From: Marinobacter halodurans
Lineage (GTDB): Bacteria; Pseudomonadota; Gammaproteobacteria; Pseudomonadales; Oleiphilaceae
Direction: 5' to 3'
Assembly (NCBI RefSeq): GCF_004327985.1
Contig: NZ_SJDL01000003.1
Location: 1 to 64,000 of the forward strand
DNA length: 64,000 nt
Shown here: positions 26,168-36,882 of the stretch, one piece after another
How positions within the stretch are numbered: position 1 is the stretch's first letter
Layout of the letters: each line of letters starts with the position of its first letter
Notes under the pieces: generated by a model
Told to the model about the DNA's origin: nothing
What the model saw: only the letters and a program-made list of their open reading frames with translations
Database searches by the model: none
Position numbers and translations under genes: made by a program

Positions 26168-27076
26168 TTGAGTGACCCGTCCCCGATCCGGACCACGATC
26201 CCACTGCCGGCTGGGTTCCGCGCCAACGATGTGCTGGCCTTTCATCGCCGCGACAGCGAACAGCTGGCTGAGCAGGTTACGGAACAGCGCATTCGCAAGG
26301 GGCTGTTCTGGGATGGTGTGCCGGCGTGTCTGACCCTGGTGTTCGCATCGGCTAGCGCGGCGGTCGAACTGGCCGTGGATGGCCCCATGCCGCAGGGCAG
26401 CAGCGCCCGGCTGGAACAGATGGTGCGCCGCATGCTGGGCCTGACCCAGCCGGTGGAAGCCTTCGAGGTGGCGCTGGCCGACCACCCGCAGCTGGGGCCG
26501 GTGATTGCCCGCAACCGGGGCTTGCGGGTGCCGCAGACGGCCACGCCGTTCGAGGCGCTGACCTGGGCCGTGACCGGCCAGCAGATCAGCGTCAGCGCGG
26601 CGGTTTCCGTCCGGCGACGTTTTATCCTCGCCGCCGGTGCGGCGCATTCCAGCGGCCTGTGGTGCGTGCCGGATGCCCGGCGGGTGGCACAGACCGGGGC
26701 CGCCGCCTTGCAGGGGGCCGGGCTGTCCCGGACCAAGGCGGCCACGCTCAGGGCGGTCAGCGAGGAGGTGGTCGCCGGTCGGCTGGCGCTGGAAGATCCG
26801 CTGGCGGATACATCCGCCGAGGCCATTGGCGAACAACTGAATGCAGTGAAGGGCATCGGCCCCTGGACGGTCAGCTATGCCCTGATGCGGGGGTTCGGCT
26901 GGATGGACGGCTCCCTCCACGGCGATGTCGCGGTGCGCCGAAACCTGCAGGCACTGCTGGAAACCCCGGAAAAACCCACCGAGGCCGAGACCCGGGCCTG
27001 GCTGGAACCCTTCTCGCCCTGGCGCGCGTTGGTGGCCGCCCACCTGTGGGGCCTGCAGTCCACCGCCGGGTATTAG
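26168..27076 (+). CDS. alkA: DNA-3-methyladenine glycosylase II (AlkA)
   Basis: 302 aa from TTG 26168, chosen because AGGAG at 26156-26160 is well spaced for it. A GTG at 26162 overlaps the ada stop (GTGA) and is the other candidate, adding two residues. The helix-hairpin-helix block (LNAVKGIGPWTVSYALMRGF) and the following aspartate in HGDVAVRRN match the AlkA catalytic centre. It removes alkylated bases from DNA and is coupled to ada. Confidence 0.88.
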   Translation: MSDPSPIRTTIPLPAGFRANDVLAFHRRDSEQLAEQVTEQRIRKGLFWDGVPACLTLVFASASAAVELAVDGPMPQGSSARLEQMVRRMLGLTQPVEAFEVALADHPQLGPVIARNRGLRVPQTATPFEALTWAVTGQQISVSAAVSVRRRFILAAGAAHSSGLWCVPDARRVAQTGAAALQGAGLSRTKAATLRAVSEEVVAGRLALEDPLADTSAEAIGEQLNAVKGIGPWTVSYALMRGFGWMDGSLHGDVAVRRNLQALLETPEKPTEAETRAWLEPFSPWRALVAAHLWGLQSTAGY

Positions 27077-27185
27077 CTCCCGAAGCCGGCACCCCTGTTG
27101 CCGTAGATTTTTTTGCACCGAGAGTCGAGATACCGGCTACCTGTTCGACCAATACCTGTCACCCAACAATCAAAGGAGAGGCGAC

Positions 27186-27539
27186 ATGGCTTACGTTGAC
27201 GGATTTGTGGTGCCGGTTCCCAAAACGAACAAAGAGGCGTACCTCAAAATGGCCCGGGAGGCCGCGGCGATCTTTCGCGACCACGGTGCGCTGCAGCTGG
27301 TGGAATGCTGGGGCGACGATGTGCCGGAAGGGAAGCTGACCTCCTTCCCCATGGCCGTCCAGTGCAAGGCGGACGAGGTGGTGGTGTTTTCCTGGATCCT
27401 GTGGCCTTCGAAGGCGGTTCGGGACACCGGCTTGAAGCAAGCCATGGAAGACCCGCGCATGAACATGGACATGAGCAAGATGCCGTTCGACGGCAAACGG
27501 ATGATCTTTGGCGGATTTGAACAATTGGTGGATGCCTGA
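27186..27539 (+). CDS. DUF1428 family protein (YbaA-like)
   Basis: 117 aa with AAAGGAG before ATG 27186. The family pattern is clear: YVDGFVVPVPKTNKEAY, then ECWGDDVPEGKLTSFP, KADEVVVFSWI and MPFDGKRMIFGGFE at the end. A small alpha/beta-barrel-type dimer of unknown function, probably cytoplasmic. It is monocistronic by spacing. Confidence 0.85.
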   Translation: MAYVDGFVVPVPKTNKEAYLKMAREAAAIFRDHGALQLVECWGDDVPEGKLTSFPMAVQCKADEVVVFSWILWPSKAVRDTGLKQAMEDPRMNMDMSKMPFDGKRMIFGGFEQLVDA

Positions 27540-27663
27540 CCATCCTGGCGCCTATCGGCCGGGCGGAATAGGCAGGCCCCGGCGTCCGTGTCTGCGGACC
27601 TGGGGCCGACCGCGCTCGTAGCGTCGTTCAGCGACGGTGCGGTAGCGGCGGCCAGGAAGGCTC

Positions 27664-28323
27664 TCAGTCTTCGGAGAACCAGATGTCGCCATACCAGGCC
27701 TGGGCGCTGAGCTGCGTGTTGTCGGTGTCCGTCATCAGGGCGACGACATCGACGGCCCCCGGCCGGGCGCCAAACAGGTGGCGGTAATCAGCCAGTACAT
27801 TCCGCTTCTCGCTCACCCAACGGCCAACGTCGGCCGACCCGGCATGAACGGCGATCATCCGCACGTTGGCGGCATAGGCATTGGGCCACTCACTGCCCGA
27901 AGCCTGGCTGCTGGACCAGACATAGTCGATCACCTGTGCGTTCCAGAACGAGAGCCCGTCGGAGAACACGACGAACAGGCGTGCCGGGTAGTCGTCGCCG
28001 GACCGCTCTCGCTCGTCGGGATTGTCGAGGATATTGTCGACCTTCCAGGACCAGTTCAGGTACGGCGTTCTATCCAGGTTTACATGGGTCTGGTAGTAGA
28101 GGCCCGAAGCCGTACCGCGGCTATCGGCATACAGGACCATCCGGTCATCGACCGGCCGCAACTCATAGCGGGTCCGGCCGTCATAGACCCCCGTTTCCCA
28201 ACCGGTCAGGTCGCCGGCTGAGAAACGGCCAATGTCGACGCGCTCTCCCCCGCCGACAGCCGGAAAGGCAAGCAGGGACAGGCCTAGCAGCGCACTCGTC
28301 AGCAGCGGTAGGTGGTATGACAT
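27664..28323 (-). CDS. Exported DUF3047 protein
   Basis: 219 aa from ATG 28323, which overlaps the previous gene's stop by one base (TAATG). A signal peptide (LLGLSLLAFPAVGGG) precedes a beta-rich domain with the DUF3047 pattern: YLNWSWKVDNIL, DDYPARLFVVFSDG, VRMIAVHAGSADVGRWV, and VVALMTDTDNT before the end. Possibly a periplasmic ligand- or glycan-binding jelly roll. Translational coupling ties it to the unrecognised lipoprotein upstream. Confidence 0.8.
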   Translation of the reverse strand: MSYHLPLLTSALLGLSLLAFPAVGGGERVDIGRFSAGDLTGWETGVYDGRTRYELRPVDDRMVLYADSRGTASGLYYQTHVNLDRTPYLNWSWKVDNILDNPDERERSGDDYPARLFVVFSDGLSFWNAQVIDYVWSSSQASGSEWPNAYAANVRMIAVHAGSADVGRWVSEKRNVLADYRHLFGARPGAVDVVALMTDTDNTQLSAQAWYGDIWFSED

Positions 28324-29816
28324 TACGGACTCTCCCGTTCGAACAGGGACTGGACCAATCGGGGGTCGTCGAAATGGCGGCGACCGATAAAGGCCACGGC
28401 GTGATGGCCCCACTGCCGCATCGCGCCGGCGGAGCGCACCCCCATCGGCCAAAGGATGAAACGTTCCGGGCGCTCGCTGCCGGGAACCAGCCCATACGGG
28501 CCAAAGAAGCTGTGGTGACCGTTTGCGGTGGGCAGGGAACGGAGTCGGTCGTATGCGGCAACGGCCAGCGGACGGTATGTCCGGTGCCCGGCATCGGAGT
28601 AGACCCGATTGATGAAGTGGCGCCCGTGATCCAGCCGGACCACCAGCGGCCCGGACGGCGCCTGTTGCGGGACCAGCGGCGGCTCGCCGCTTTCCTCTGA
28701 CAGGTCCGGGCGCAGCCGTAATGGGGCGACGGGGAAGAAGGTGTGATAGCAGCCACAGTTGTGGATGCTGTCGTAAAGCCAGGGCTGGCCGTCAGGCCCC
28801 AGGGTCACACGCCAGGTCAGTCCATCAATACGCCCGGCGTAGATATCCTGGCCGGGCCGGGCCTTGAACCAGATGACGTAGTTCAACTGCAGCAGCACCC
28901 GGCTGCCGAAGCGGGTATAGGACAGGCGTCGGTACTCGGTGGGGTGCTCGGTATCGATCGCCGCACTGTATTGCCAGACCGGTGTGCCAATCAGGTCGTT
29001 GTCGTCGACGACATCGATCTCCCAGGTCGGTGCGTGGCGTCGGAAAAGCTGTTGTACGGTCTGCGCCGACAATTGCGGGATGCCCAGGGCGTCGTACCGG
29101 AATGCCGGGTCGTGCTGTCGTACCGGTCCCGGTATAGGGGCAGGCGGCGTCTCGCGCCAGCGTATCAGCCGGCCGGCCACGGGCAGTTGGTCAAGTGGTG
29201 TCGCGAAGATGTCTTCCATCTCCTGGTGGCCCCTGCGGATCCGATCCGATACGAAGGCTGATGCGATCGGGTAGAGCCCCAAGACCCGCCAACTGGTGAC
29301 ATAGTCGTCAGGGACCACCGCAGCCTGGCGGAGCCTGTCAACCCGAACGGGATCCCCTAGCAGGTGATTGACCAGGCGGGAGCGGCAGTCGTCGAGTCGA
29401 TTGTGCAGCGGCCGGCCCGTTAGGCCTGCAACCGGCTGTCCGGCGTTTTGCAGTTCCAGGGCACGGGCTTCGGCATCGAGTGACGCCATCCGTTCGATCC
29501 AGTCCCGCTGCTGGGCGGCGCTGGCCGCCGTTTCCCGGAACGACGCCAGGAAGCGATTGACCCGCAGGTAGGGGAATCCGTAAATCCGCGCGGGGCCATG
29601 ATCGCGGGCATCCGCCTGATCGATAACCTGGTCTGCCTGTACGAACAACGACATGCACTCGTCCAGCGCCTCCGGCAGTGGCGCCGGACGCCGGGGGAAC
29701 TGGGCACAGGCGGTCAGTATCAGCGTCGCTAGCGCCAGGACAGCCAGTGTCCATGGACACGGTCCGCGCCGGGAGGCGGCGGGGCACAGGTCGGGATGGC
29801 GGGCGCAACGGCACAT
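28323..29816 (-). CDS. Large putative lipoprotein of unknown function
   Basis: 497 aa. A basic N-terminus and hydrophobic run end in a lipobox (LILTAC, Cys37). I recognise no family. Features seen: a helical first third; then a beta-rich part with repeated tryptophans and aromatics (WFKARPGQDIYAGRIDGLTW); a compact HNCGCYH motif at residues 352-358; and further histidines (LDHGRH, NGHHSFFGP, QWGHHAV) that could form a metal or catalytic site. It is coupled to the DUF3047 gene by a one-base overlap, so the two probably act together in the envelope. The start is the only ATG before the lipobox. Confidence 0.6.
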   Translation of the reverse strand: MCRCARHPDLCPAASRRGPCPWTLAVLALATLILTACAQFPRRPAPLPEALDECMSLFVQADQVIDQADARDHGPARIYGFPYLRVNRFLASFRETAASAAQQRDWIERMASLDAEARALELQNAGQPVAGLTGRPLHNRLDDCRSRLVNHLLGDPVRVDRLRQAAVVPDDYVTSWRVLGLYPIASAFVSDRIRRGHQEMEDIFATPLDQLPVAGRLIRWRETPPAPIPGPVRQHDPAFRYDALGIPQLSAQTVQQLFRRHAPTWEIDVVDDNDLIGTPVWQYSAAIDTEHPTEYRRLSYTRFGSRVLLQLNYVIWFKARPGQDIYAGRIDGLTWRVTLGPDGQPWLYDSIHNCGCYHTFFPVAPLRLRPDLSEESGEPPLVPQQAPSGPLVVRLDHGRHFINRVYSDAGHRTYRPLAVAAYDRLRSLPTANGHHSFFGPYGLVPGSERPERFILWPMGVRSAGAMRQWGHHAVAFIGRRHFDDPRLVQSLFERESP

Positions 29817-30074
29817 GGCAGTGAGTTACCATCAACAGTGAATGGTGCATTCCGGCCAGGAATGCGTTCACTAGGGAAGACGTCGGGCCTGTGGTTTTGG
29901 ATGCAGGATCGACGCGACACCGTCGCCGATCCTGGAATGCTGGGTGGACCGCTTAGGGCAGCCTCCCCGCAGTCGACGGGTGCCCGCCGGTTTGCAGGCA
30001 AGGATCCGGTGTCTTGATGGGAAGGTGCTTCCGGCCCCGCACGTCGACGGCGTAGGAGGATCGGATGGGGTGAT

Positions 30075-30815
30075 CTACCCTTTTTCCTGCCAGTCGCCCA
30101 GTTGCAGGCAGGGGCCGATGTACTCCGCGGTTGCCGGGTCGGCCTTGTCCCGATCCGGACTGACCAGGAGGCGGCTGCTGTGGGCAACGGCCTGCCACTG
30201 GGTGCGACTGACGGTCCAGTGGTGGTTCTGGCCGGAGAATGTGCCCAGGTAGACCAGCGTCTGGCTGCGCTGGTCCTCGGCCCAGAGGTAGAGTGGGCCT
30301 TCATCCGACGGCAGGTGGCGACGGGACCATTGCACCACCAGTTGCGCCTTGCCGGCCGGGGAGCCGGGGTACCCGCTGACCACCAGTTCGACAACGCCAT
30401 TGTGGCTTAACGGTGCCAGGTAACTTGCGGTGACGGTCTCTGCCCGCTGGGGGAAGTGGGCCCAGAGTGCGACGGCCAGTGCCAGGGCGGCGGCGACCGC
30501 CGTGACGGCGATCGTGCGCCACATGAAGAGGGGGCCACGTGAAGCCGTTGGGGGTGATATGCCGTCGTCGCCGGCTGTTTGCACGGCCGCCTTGATACGC
30601 GGCCAGAGTTCGGCCGGGGGTGTCTCGGCGGGCAGGGCTTCGTGCAGTGGGGCCATGCGATCCGCCCATCGCGCCACGGCTTGCTCCAACACCGGCTCCT
30701 GTCGCATCAATCGTTCCAGTCGCCGCCGGCTGAGCGGCGTCATGCGGGCGGTGACATAACGGCTGGCGAGTTGATCGCAAAGTTCCGGGTCTCGGTACCT
30801 CAACGCTCCAGGCAT
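30075..30815 (-). CDS. Anti-sigma factor, RskA-like membrane protein
   Basis: 246 aa from ATG 30815, overlapping the sigma gene's stop by 16 bp. A cytoplasmic N-terminal domain (LASRYVTARMTPLSRRRLERL) has the look of an anti-sigma domain. One membrane helix (TIAVTAVAAALALAVALWA, about residues 111-129) leads to a periplasmic RskA_C-type domain (YLAPLSHNGVVELVVSGYPG, GPLYLWAEDQRSQTLVYLGTF). It probably holds the ECF sigma factor encoded upstream until a signal releases it. Confidence 0.82.
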   Translation of the reverse strand: MPGALRYRDPELCDQLASRYVTARMTPLSRRRLERLMRQEPVLEQAVARWADRMAPLHEALPAETPPAELWPRIKAAVQTAGDDGISPPTASRGPLFMWRTIAVTAVAAALALAVALWAHFPQRAETVTASYLAPLSHNGVVELVVSGYPGSPAGKAQLVVQWSRRHLPSDEGPLYLWAEDQRSQTLVYLGTFSGQNHHWTVSRTQWQAVAHSSRLLVSPDRDKADPATAEYIGPCLQLGDWQEKG

Positions 30816-31360
30816 TGCTTCAACTCCTGTAGTCCTCGCCGTACCCACGACTTGATGGTGCCCAAGGGCCGTGCCGTCAGGTCCTGCAGCTCCTGGTGGC
30901 TGTAGCCATGGATATAGCTCAGCAGGATCAGCTCGCGCTGTTCCTCGCGCAGGGCCTGCAGGCAGCGTTCCAGCCCAGGGGAAACCGCGGCGTCATTGCA
31001 GGGTGCCGGCAGGGTCTCCATCAGTGGCTGGATATCCCGGGTCAGTTCCTGGCCACGGTGCTGACGGCTCCTGAGTTGATCCAGGGCGGCATTGCGAGCC
31101 ATGACACAGAGCCAGCCCCAGGCCGAGCCGCGACCGCCGAACTGATGGGCCTGCTGCCAGACTTTCAGGTAAAGCTCCTGCAGCAGATCCGCGCAGTCCG
31201 CCTGGTTGTTGAGCATCCTCAGGGTCAGTCCCATCAGACGGGCACTGGTCAGCCGGTACAGCGCCTCCAGTGCCGAGACGTCGCGGTGCCGGGCAATCCT
31301 CGTAATCAGTGTGTCGACTTCGGCCTGCCAGAGATCGATGGCGGCGCGGTCCGGCCCCAT
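30800..31360 (-). CDS. ECF RNA polymerase sigma factor
   Basis: 186 aa from ATG 31360, with GGGAGAGG before it. Region 2 (ALYRLTSARLMGLTLRMLNN, DLLQELYLKVWQQ) and region 4 (LILLSYIHGYSHQELQDLT, GTIKSWVRRGL) are both present, with no extra domains. It is coupled to the RskA-like anti-sigma gene. The adjacent secreted-repeat lipoprotein gene upstream is a likely target or operon partner. Confidence 0.88.
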   Translation of the reverse strand: MGPDRAAIDLWQAEVDTLITRIARHRDVSALEALYRLTSARLMGLTLRMLNNQADCADLLQELYLKVWQQAHQFGGRGSAWGWLCVMARNAALDQLRSRQHRGQELTRDIQPLMETLPAPCNDAAVSPGLERCLQALREEQRELILLSYIHGYSHQELQDLTARPLGTIKSWVRRGLQELKQCLER

Positions 31361-31448
31361 AGCCTCTCCCACATTGTCGCTTCCTGGTATCTTGCGCCAG
31401 AGTATAGCGGAGCCGGAGAGGCGGCGGGACGGTGCCCGCCGGTTCAAT

Positions 31449-31880
31449 CTAGTAACTACCGCCGTAGCTGCCCTCCTGATAGTCATCCTCCGCCGGCACC
31501 ACGTGCCAGACGCCACCTATACCGTTGCCCTTGACGTCACCGGCGGCTTTGTCGCCTACGAAGGTATAAAGCGGCTTGCCTTCGTAGGTCCACTGCATGC
31601 TGCCGTCCTTGCGCTTGATGGTGCCGAAGTCGTCTGAGGCCTGGTCACCGGCTTGAGCGGTGAACGGCGGCCAGTTTTGCGCGCAGGAGCCGGTACAATT
31701 GGACGTGTTGTGTTGATCCTTGTCATAGGTATAGAGCGTCATGCCCGAAGGGGTTGTCAAAACCTCGCCGGCGGACGTGTCGCGAGTCATCGTGGGGCCT
31801 GAGTCCTGGCCACCGGCCATGGTGTTTGCACAACCGAATATGAATAAGGAAATAGCGACAATCAGCATGGTGGATTTCAT
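31449..31880 (-). CDS. Secreted-repeat lipoprotein (COG4315, Yx(F/W/Y)xxD motif)
   Basis: 143 aa from ATG 31880, with AGGAGA upstream. The lipobox is IFGC. Two copies of the family motif are visible, YTYDKD and YTFVGD, with CTGSCAQNWPPF between them and VWHVVP near the end. Function unknown. These proteins often lie beside ECF sigma/anti-sigma pairs, as here (sigma begins 88 bp downstream on the same strand). Confidence 0.85.
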   Translation of the reverse strand: MKSTMLIVAISLFIFGCANTMAGGQDSGPTMTRDTSAGEVLTTPSGMTLYTYDKDQHNTSNCTGSCAQNWPPFTAQAGDQASDDFGTIKRKDGSMQWTYEGKPLYTFVGDKAAGDVKGNGIGGVWHVVPAEDDYQEGSYGGSY

Positions 31881-32152
31881 GGGTGGTTCTCCTCTGTTTA
31901 GGGTGACCGACACATAGCCAGACGGTGGTGGCAGGAAATTGGATGCAGGAAATGCCAGGAGCTCGGTAAAAAAGGGCAATCCTGGCTTGGTGGCGCGGAA
32001 TATCGGGGCCCTGGTGGTGCCCTACCGTTACGGAACAGCGGATTATCCCCGTTACCGGGCCGGTTATTCAGGATTCAGGCCTGCCTTCGACCCCCGTCTT
32101 CTAGTAAGCTCTCCGCTCCATATCCAGACAGGTTTCAACGGGAGTATCAGCG

Positions 32153-32377
32153 GTGGACATAGGCCTCTTATTCGGACTGTTTGCAATTGCGGTGGGACTG
32201 GTCTCGCTGGTGGGTCGCCATTTTGCGCCGGAGAAATTCCTCAAACTGCAAATCCTGCAGCAGAAGCTGGGCAAGCGGAACGGCTACATCCTGCATTTCC
32301 TGGCCTACACCGTTCTGCCGCTGCTGGTGGGGATTTCCATCCTGATCCAGGCCTACGTGCCCGGCACGGCTTCCTGA
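32153..32377 (+). CDS. Small membrane protein, unknown function
   Basis: 74 aa from GTG 32153, with GGGAG about 10 bases upstream. Two hydrophobic helices (residues about 4-20 and 48-67) flank a basic stretch (APEKFLKLQILQQKLGKRNG). No family is recognised. Codon use matches the chromosome, so I take it as a real gene. Confidence 0.65.
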   Translation: MDIGLLFGLFAIAVGLVSLVGRHFAPEKFLKLQILQQKLGKRNGYILHFLAYTVLPLLVGISILIQAYVPGTAS

Positions 32378-32479
32378 TCGGTTCAGGCTCAAAGTCGCTG
32401 AAAGGGGTACGCCCGGGCGATTGAGGGTGGTAAGTTTCCGGTATTCCCCTGACGTGCAGCGGATCCCCTGGAGGTGCCC

Positions 32480-33106
32480 GTGTCGCTGGAAACCTGGTTT
32501 GCCTTTGTGGTTGCGTCCACCATTCTTCTGGTGATCCCGGGGCCGACCATCCTCGCGGTGATCAGCTACGCGGTGAGCCATGGCCGCTCGGCGACGATGC
32601 CGCTGGTGGCTGCCGTCGCCCTGGGCGATACGACGGCGGTTGCGGCGTCCATTATCGGACTCGGCGCCCTGCTGGCCACCTCGGCCTTCTGGTTTACCGT
32701 CATCAAGTTGGCCGGCGGCCTGTATTTGTTGTATCTCGGCTTTCGGCTGTTCCGGGCGGGCGTGTCGCCGCTGACCCTGCCGGACACCGTGGCTGCTCAA
32801 TCCCGCTGGCGGCTGTTTGCCAACACCTATGTGGTCACGGCACTGAACCCGAAGGGCATCGTCTTTTTCCTGGCGTTTCTGCCGCAGTTCGTCACACCCG
32901 GGCCGGAGGGTCACGGCCAGCTTTGGCTGCTGGCAGCGACGTTTGTGGGTCTGGGTGCCCTCAATGCCGCGCTCTACGCTCTGTTTGCCTCGTCCGCCCG
33001 ACGCCTGATGACCTCGTCCCGCTCGCGCCGCTGGTTTAACTGCACGGGCGGATCGTTATTGTCAGCAGCCGGAATCTGGGCCCTGCTGGCCCGGCGTCCG
33101 GTGTAA
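32480..33106 (+). CDS. LysE/RhtB-family amino-acid exporter
   Basis: 208 aa from GTG 32480 with a well-placed GGAGG. Six hydrophobic segments and family blocks (LVIPGPTILAVISYAVSHGR near the start, LYLLYLGFRLFR, NPKGIVFFLAFLPQFVTPG) identify it. It exports an amino acid or homoserine-lactone-like compound across the inner membrane. Substrate unknown. A second family member lies at 33446-34084. Confidence 0.87.
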   Translation: MSLETWFAFVVASTILLVIPGPTILAVISYAVSHGRSATMPLVAAVALGDTTAVAASIIGLGALLATSAFWFTVIKLAGGLYLLYLGFRLFRAGVSPLTLPDTVAAQSRWRLFANTYVVTALNPKGIVFFLAFLPQFVTPGPEGHGQLWLLAATFVGLGALNAALYALFASSARRLMTSSRSRRWFNCTGGSLLSAAGIWALLARRPV

Positions 33107-33124
33107 TGTCTCGCGGAGTCGATC

Positions 33125-33379
33125 ATGGAAAAGATCCGATTTACCACGGAAGAAAAGCAACAGGTGGTGCAGAAGGTAAAGCTCTATTTCAGGGAAGAAC
33201 TGGACCAGGACATTGGCCAGTTCGATGCGGAGTTCCTGATCGATTTCTTCGCCGAGGAAGTGGGTGCCTACTTCTACAATCGAGGGCTCTATGACGCCCA
33301 GGCCCTGTTCCAGAAAAAGGTGGATGAACTGGGTGACGCCGTCCTGGAGCTGGAGCAGCCGACGGATTTCCGGAAATAG
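33125..33379 (+). CDS. DUF2164 family protein
   Basis: 84 aa, 18 bp after the first exporter gene. The family pattern EELDQDIGQFDAEFLIDFFA, followed by EVGAYFYNRGLYDAQALF, is clear. Small, helical, cytoplasmic, function unknown. Confidence 0.85.
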   Translation: MEKIRFTTEEKQQVVQKVKLYFREELDQDIGQFDAEFLIDFFAEEVGAYFYNRGLYDAQALFQKKVDELGDAVLELEQPTDFRK

Positions 33380-33445
33380 CCGCTGGCGGCCGGTGGCTGT
33401 CCGACGCTATGCTGAACGATTGCAATCCGGCACGGAGTTCCTGTC

Positions 33446-34084
33446 ATGTTCGAGTATTCCCTGTTGCACTGGTCCACGTTTTTTACCGCAGCGGTCCTGC
33501 TCAACCTGTCACCTGGGCCTGACATAGCCTTTATTCTCGGTCAGACCGCCCGCGGTGGCCGGCGAGCCGGATTTGCGGCCATGTTCGGGATCTGGAGCGG
33601 TGCCTGCCTGCATGTGGTGATGGCCGCTGTAGGGCTGTCTGCCATCCTGGCTACGTCGGCGCTGGCATTTTCGGTGGTGAAATGGGTCGGTGCGGCGTAC
33701 CTGATCTGGCTGGGCATCCAGGCGATCCGTTCCGGTGGCGGCGCGTTGGTTGGAGCGGTTGGTGAACGCCGGGTTTCCGGCTGGTCGATATACCGCCAGG
33801 GCGTGCTGGTCTCTGCCCTGAACCCGAAAGTGGCCATTTTCTTCCTTGCCTTTTTGCCCCAGTTCGTCGAGCCGGGTGCCGGGAGCGTCAGTGCCCAGTT
33901 GGTCCTGCACGGTCTCCTGGTGATTGCTGTGGCGACATTGATTGAACCGGTCATCGTGCTGGCCGGCGCCCGCTTGGCAGTGGGGGTGCGGCAAAGTCGG
34001 CGGCTGGCTGTCTGGCTGGACCGCGGGCTGGGGACCCTGTTTGTTGGCCTGGGGTTACGCCTGGCGCTCAGCGAACGCAACTGA
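33446..34084 (+). CDS. LysE/RhtB-family amino-acid exporter
   Basis: 212 aa. Family blocks include NLSPGPDIAFILGQTARGGR, GAYLIWLGIQ-like AAYLIWLGIQAIR, and NPKVAIFFLAFLPQFVEPG. Six membrane segments. It differs from the exporter at 32480 and the two are not a recent duplication. Substrate not predictable from sequence. Confidence 0.87.
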   Translation: MFEYSLLHWSTFFTAAVLLNLSPGPDIAFILGQTARGGRRAGFAAMFGIWSGACLHVVMAAVGLSAILATSALAFSVVKWVGAAYLIWLGIQAIRSGGGALVGAVGERRVSGWSIYRQGVLVSALNPKVAIFFLAFLPQFVEPGAGSVSAQLVLHGLLVIAVATLIEPVIVLAGARLAVGVRQSRRLAVWLDRGLGTLFVGLGLRLALSERN

Positions 34085-34195
34085 CTGGGCTCTTTCGGAT
34101 TGGGCCGCCATCCGACCGGTCAGGCATGCCCGGGGTTGCGATTTGAGGGAGGTATGAACTCTCGCGGTCTGCAGGCCGCGGAGGTCGGTTGAATT

Positions 34196-34229
34196 AAAAA
34201 GGCGTGGGTCAGCCGAAGCTGCCCACGCC
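34196..34229 (-). terminator. Terminator of the LamB-type porin gene
   Basis: On the minus strand a hairpin (GGCGTGGG paired with CCCACGCC, extended by GCAGC/GCTGA-type pairs around TTCG) is followed by TTTTT. It lies 30 bp after the porin stop and is well formed for that transcript only. Confidence 0.82.
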
Positions 34230-34258
34230 AAGAGACGCAGCATGGAGTTAGCGAGGTT

Positions 34259-35891
<1,633 letters not shown>

Positions 35892-36827
35892 ATGCCCTTT
35901 CCGATTGAACAGAAGCTGGTCATTGCCGTGGCTTCCAGCGCGCTCTTCGACCTGAGCGAGTCCGATGCCGTTTTCCGCGAGCAGGGCCCCAACGCCTATC
36001 GCCACTATCAGGCCTCGAACCTGGACGTGCCCCTGGGCAAGGGCGTGGCGTTCCCCTTCGTGCGGCGTGTCCTGAGCATCAACCGGCACTTTGCCGAGGA
36101 ACGGCCGGTGGAGGTGATCCTGCTCTCCCGCAACTCGGCGATCACCGGTAAGCGGGTGTTTCGCTCGATCCGCCATCACGGGCTGGACATTACCCGCGCC
36201 GCTTTCCTGGAGGGCAAGTCGCCCTATCCCTATATCCCGGCCTTCAACGCCTCGCTGTTCCTGTCCGCGAACGAGCGTGACATCCAGCACGCGGTGGAAG
36301 CCGGCTATCCGGCGGGGTTGGTGCTGCCGTCGGCGGTGGTCGACGATGACAGCGACGGGGAGCTGCGCATTGCCTTCGACTTTGACGGCGTCATTGCCGA
36401 CGATGCCTCGGAGCGGATCTATAAGGAGGGCGAGCTGGCGGATTTTCACCGGCACGAGCAGGACCAGGCGGACGTGCCGCTGAATCCGGGGCCGCTGGCG
36501 GACCTGTTCCGCAAGCTCGCCCTGCTGCAGGCGCTGGAAGACAAGGCGGTGGACCGGGACGCCGGCTATCGCCGCATCCTGCGGATGGCGATCGTGACCG
36601 CCCGCAACGCACCGGCTCACGAGCGGGTGGTCACCACGCTGGAACACTGGGGCGTCAACGCCAACGAGACTTTTTTCCTGGGCGGTATGACCAAGGCGCG
36701 TATCCTCTCGGTGTTGCGGCCCCATATGTTTTTCGACGACCAGAAGAGCCACCTGTCGTCGGCTGGTGGTGCCATCCCGATGGTGCATATCCCGTTCGGT
36801 ATCGCCAACGCGCCAGCCACGCTATAG
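35892..36827 (+). CDS. Cytosolic 5'-nucleotidase (PF06189, cN-I type)
   Basis: 311 aa from ATG 35892 with GAGGTGG upstream. The family pattern is visible: LVIAVASSALFDLSESD near the start, NRHFAEERPVEVILLSRNS, and the HAD motif FDFDGVIADDASERI. FDDQKSHLSSA near the end supplies the last acidic motif. It removes phosphate from nucleoside monophosphates in the cytoplasm. It stands alone by spacing. Confidence 0.87.
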   Translation: MPFPIEQKLVIAVASSALFDLSESDAVFREQGPNAYRHYQASNLDVPLGKGVAFPFVRRVLSINRHFAEERPVEVILLSRNSAITGKRVFRSIRHHGLDITRAAFLEGKSPYPYIPAFNASLFLSANERDIQHAVEAGYPAGLVLPSAVVDDDSDGELRIAFDFDGVIADDASERIYKEGELADFHRHEQDQADVPLNPGPLADLFRKLALLQALEDKAVDRDAGYRRILRMAIVTARNAPAHERVVTTLEHWGVNANETFFLGGMTKARILSVLRPHMFFDDQKSHLSSAGGAIPMVHIPFGIANAPATL

Positions 36828-36882
36828 TCATCCGGCGTGGCCGGGGATTCCCGGGTTCCGAGGGCAGACAGAGGGAGGAAGC

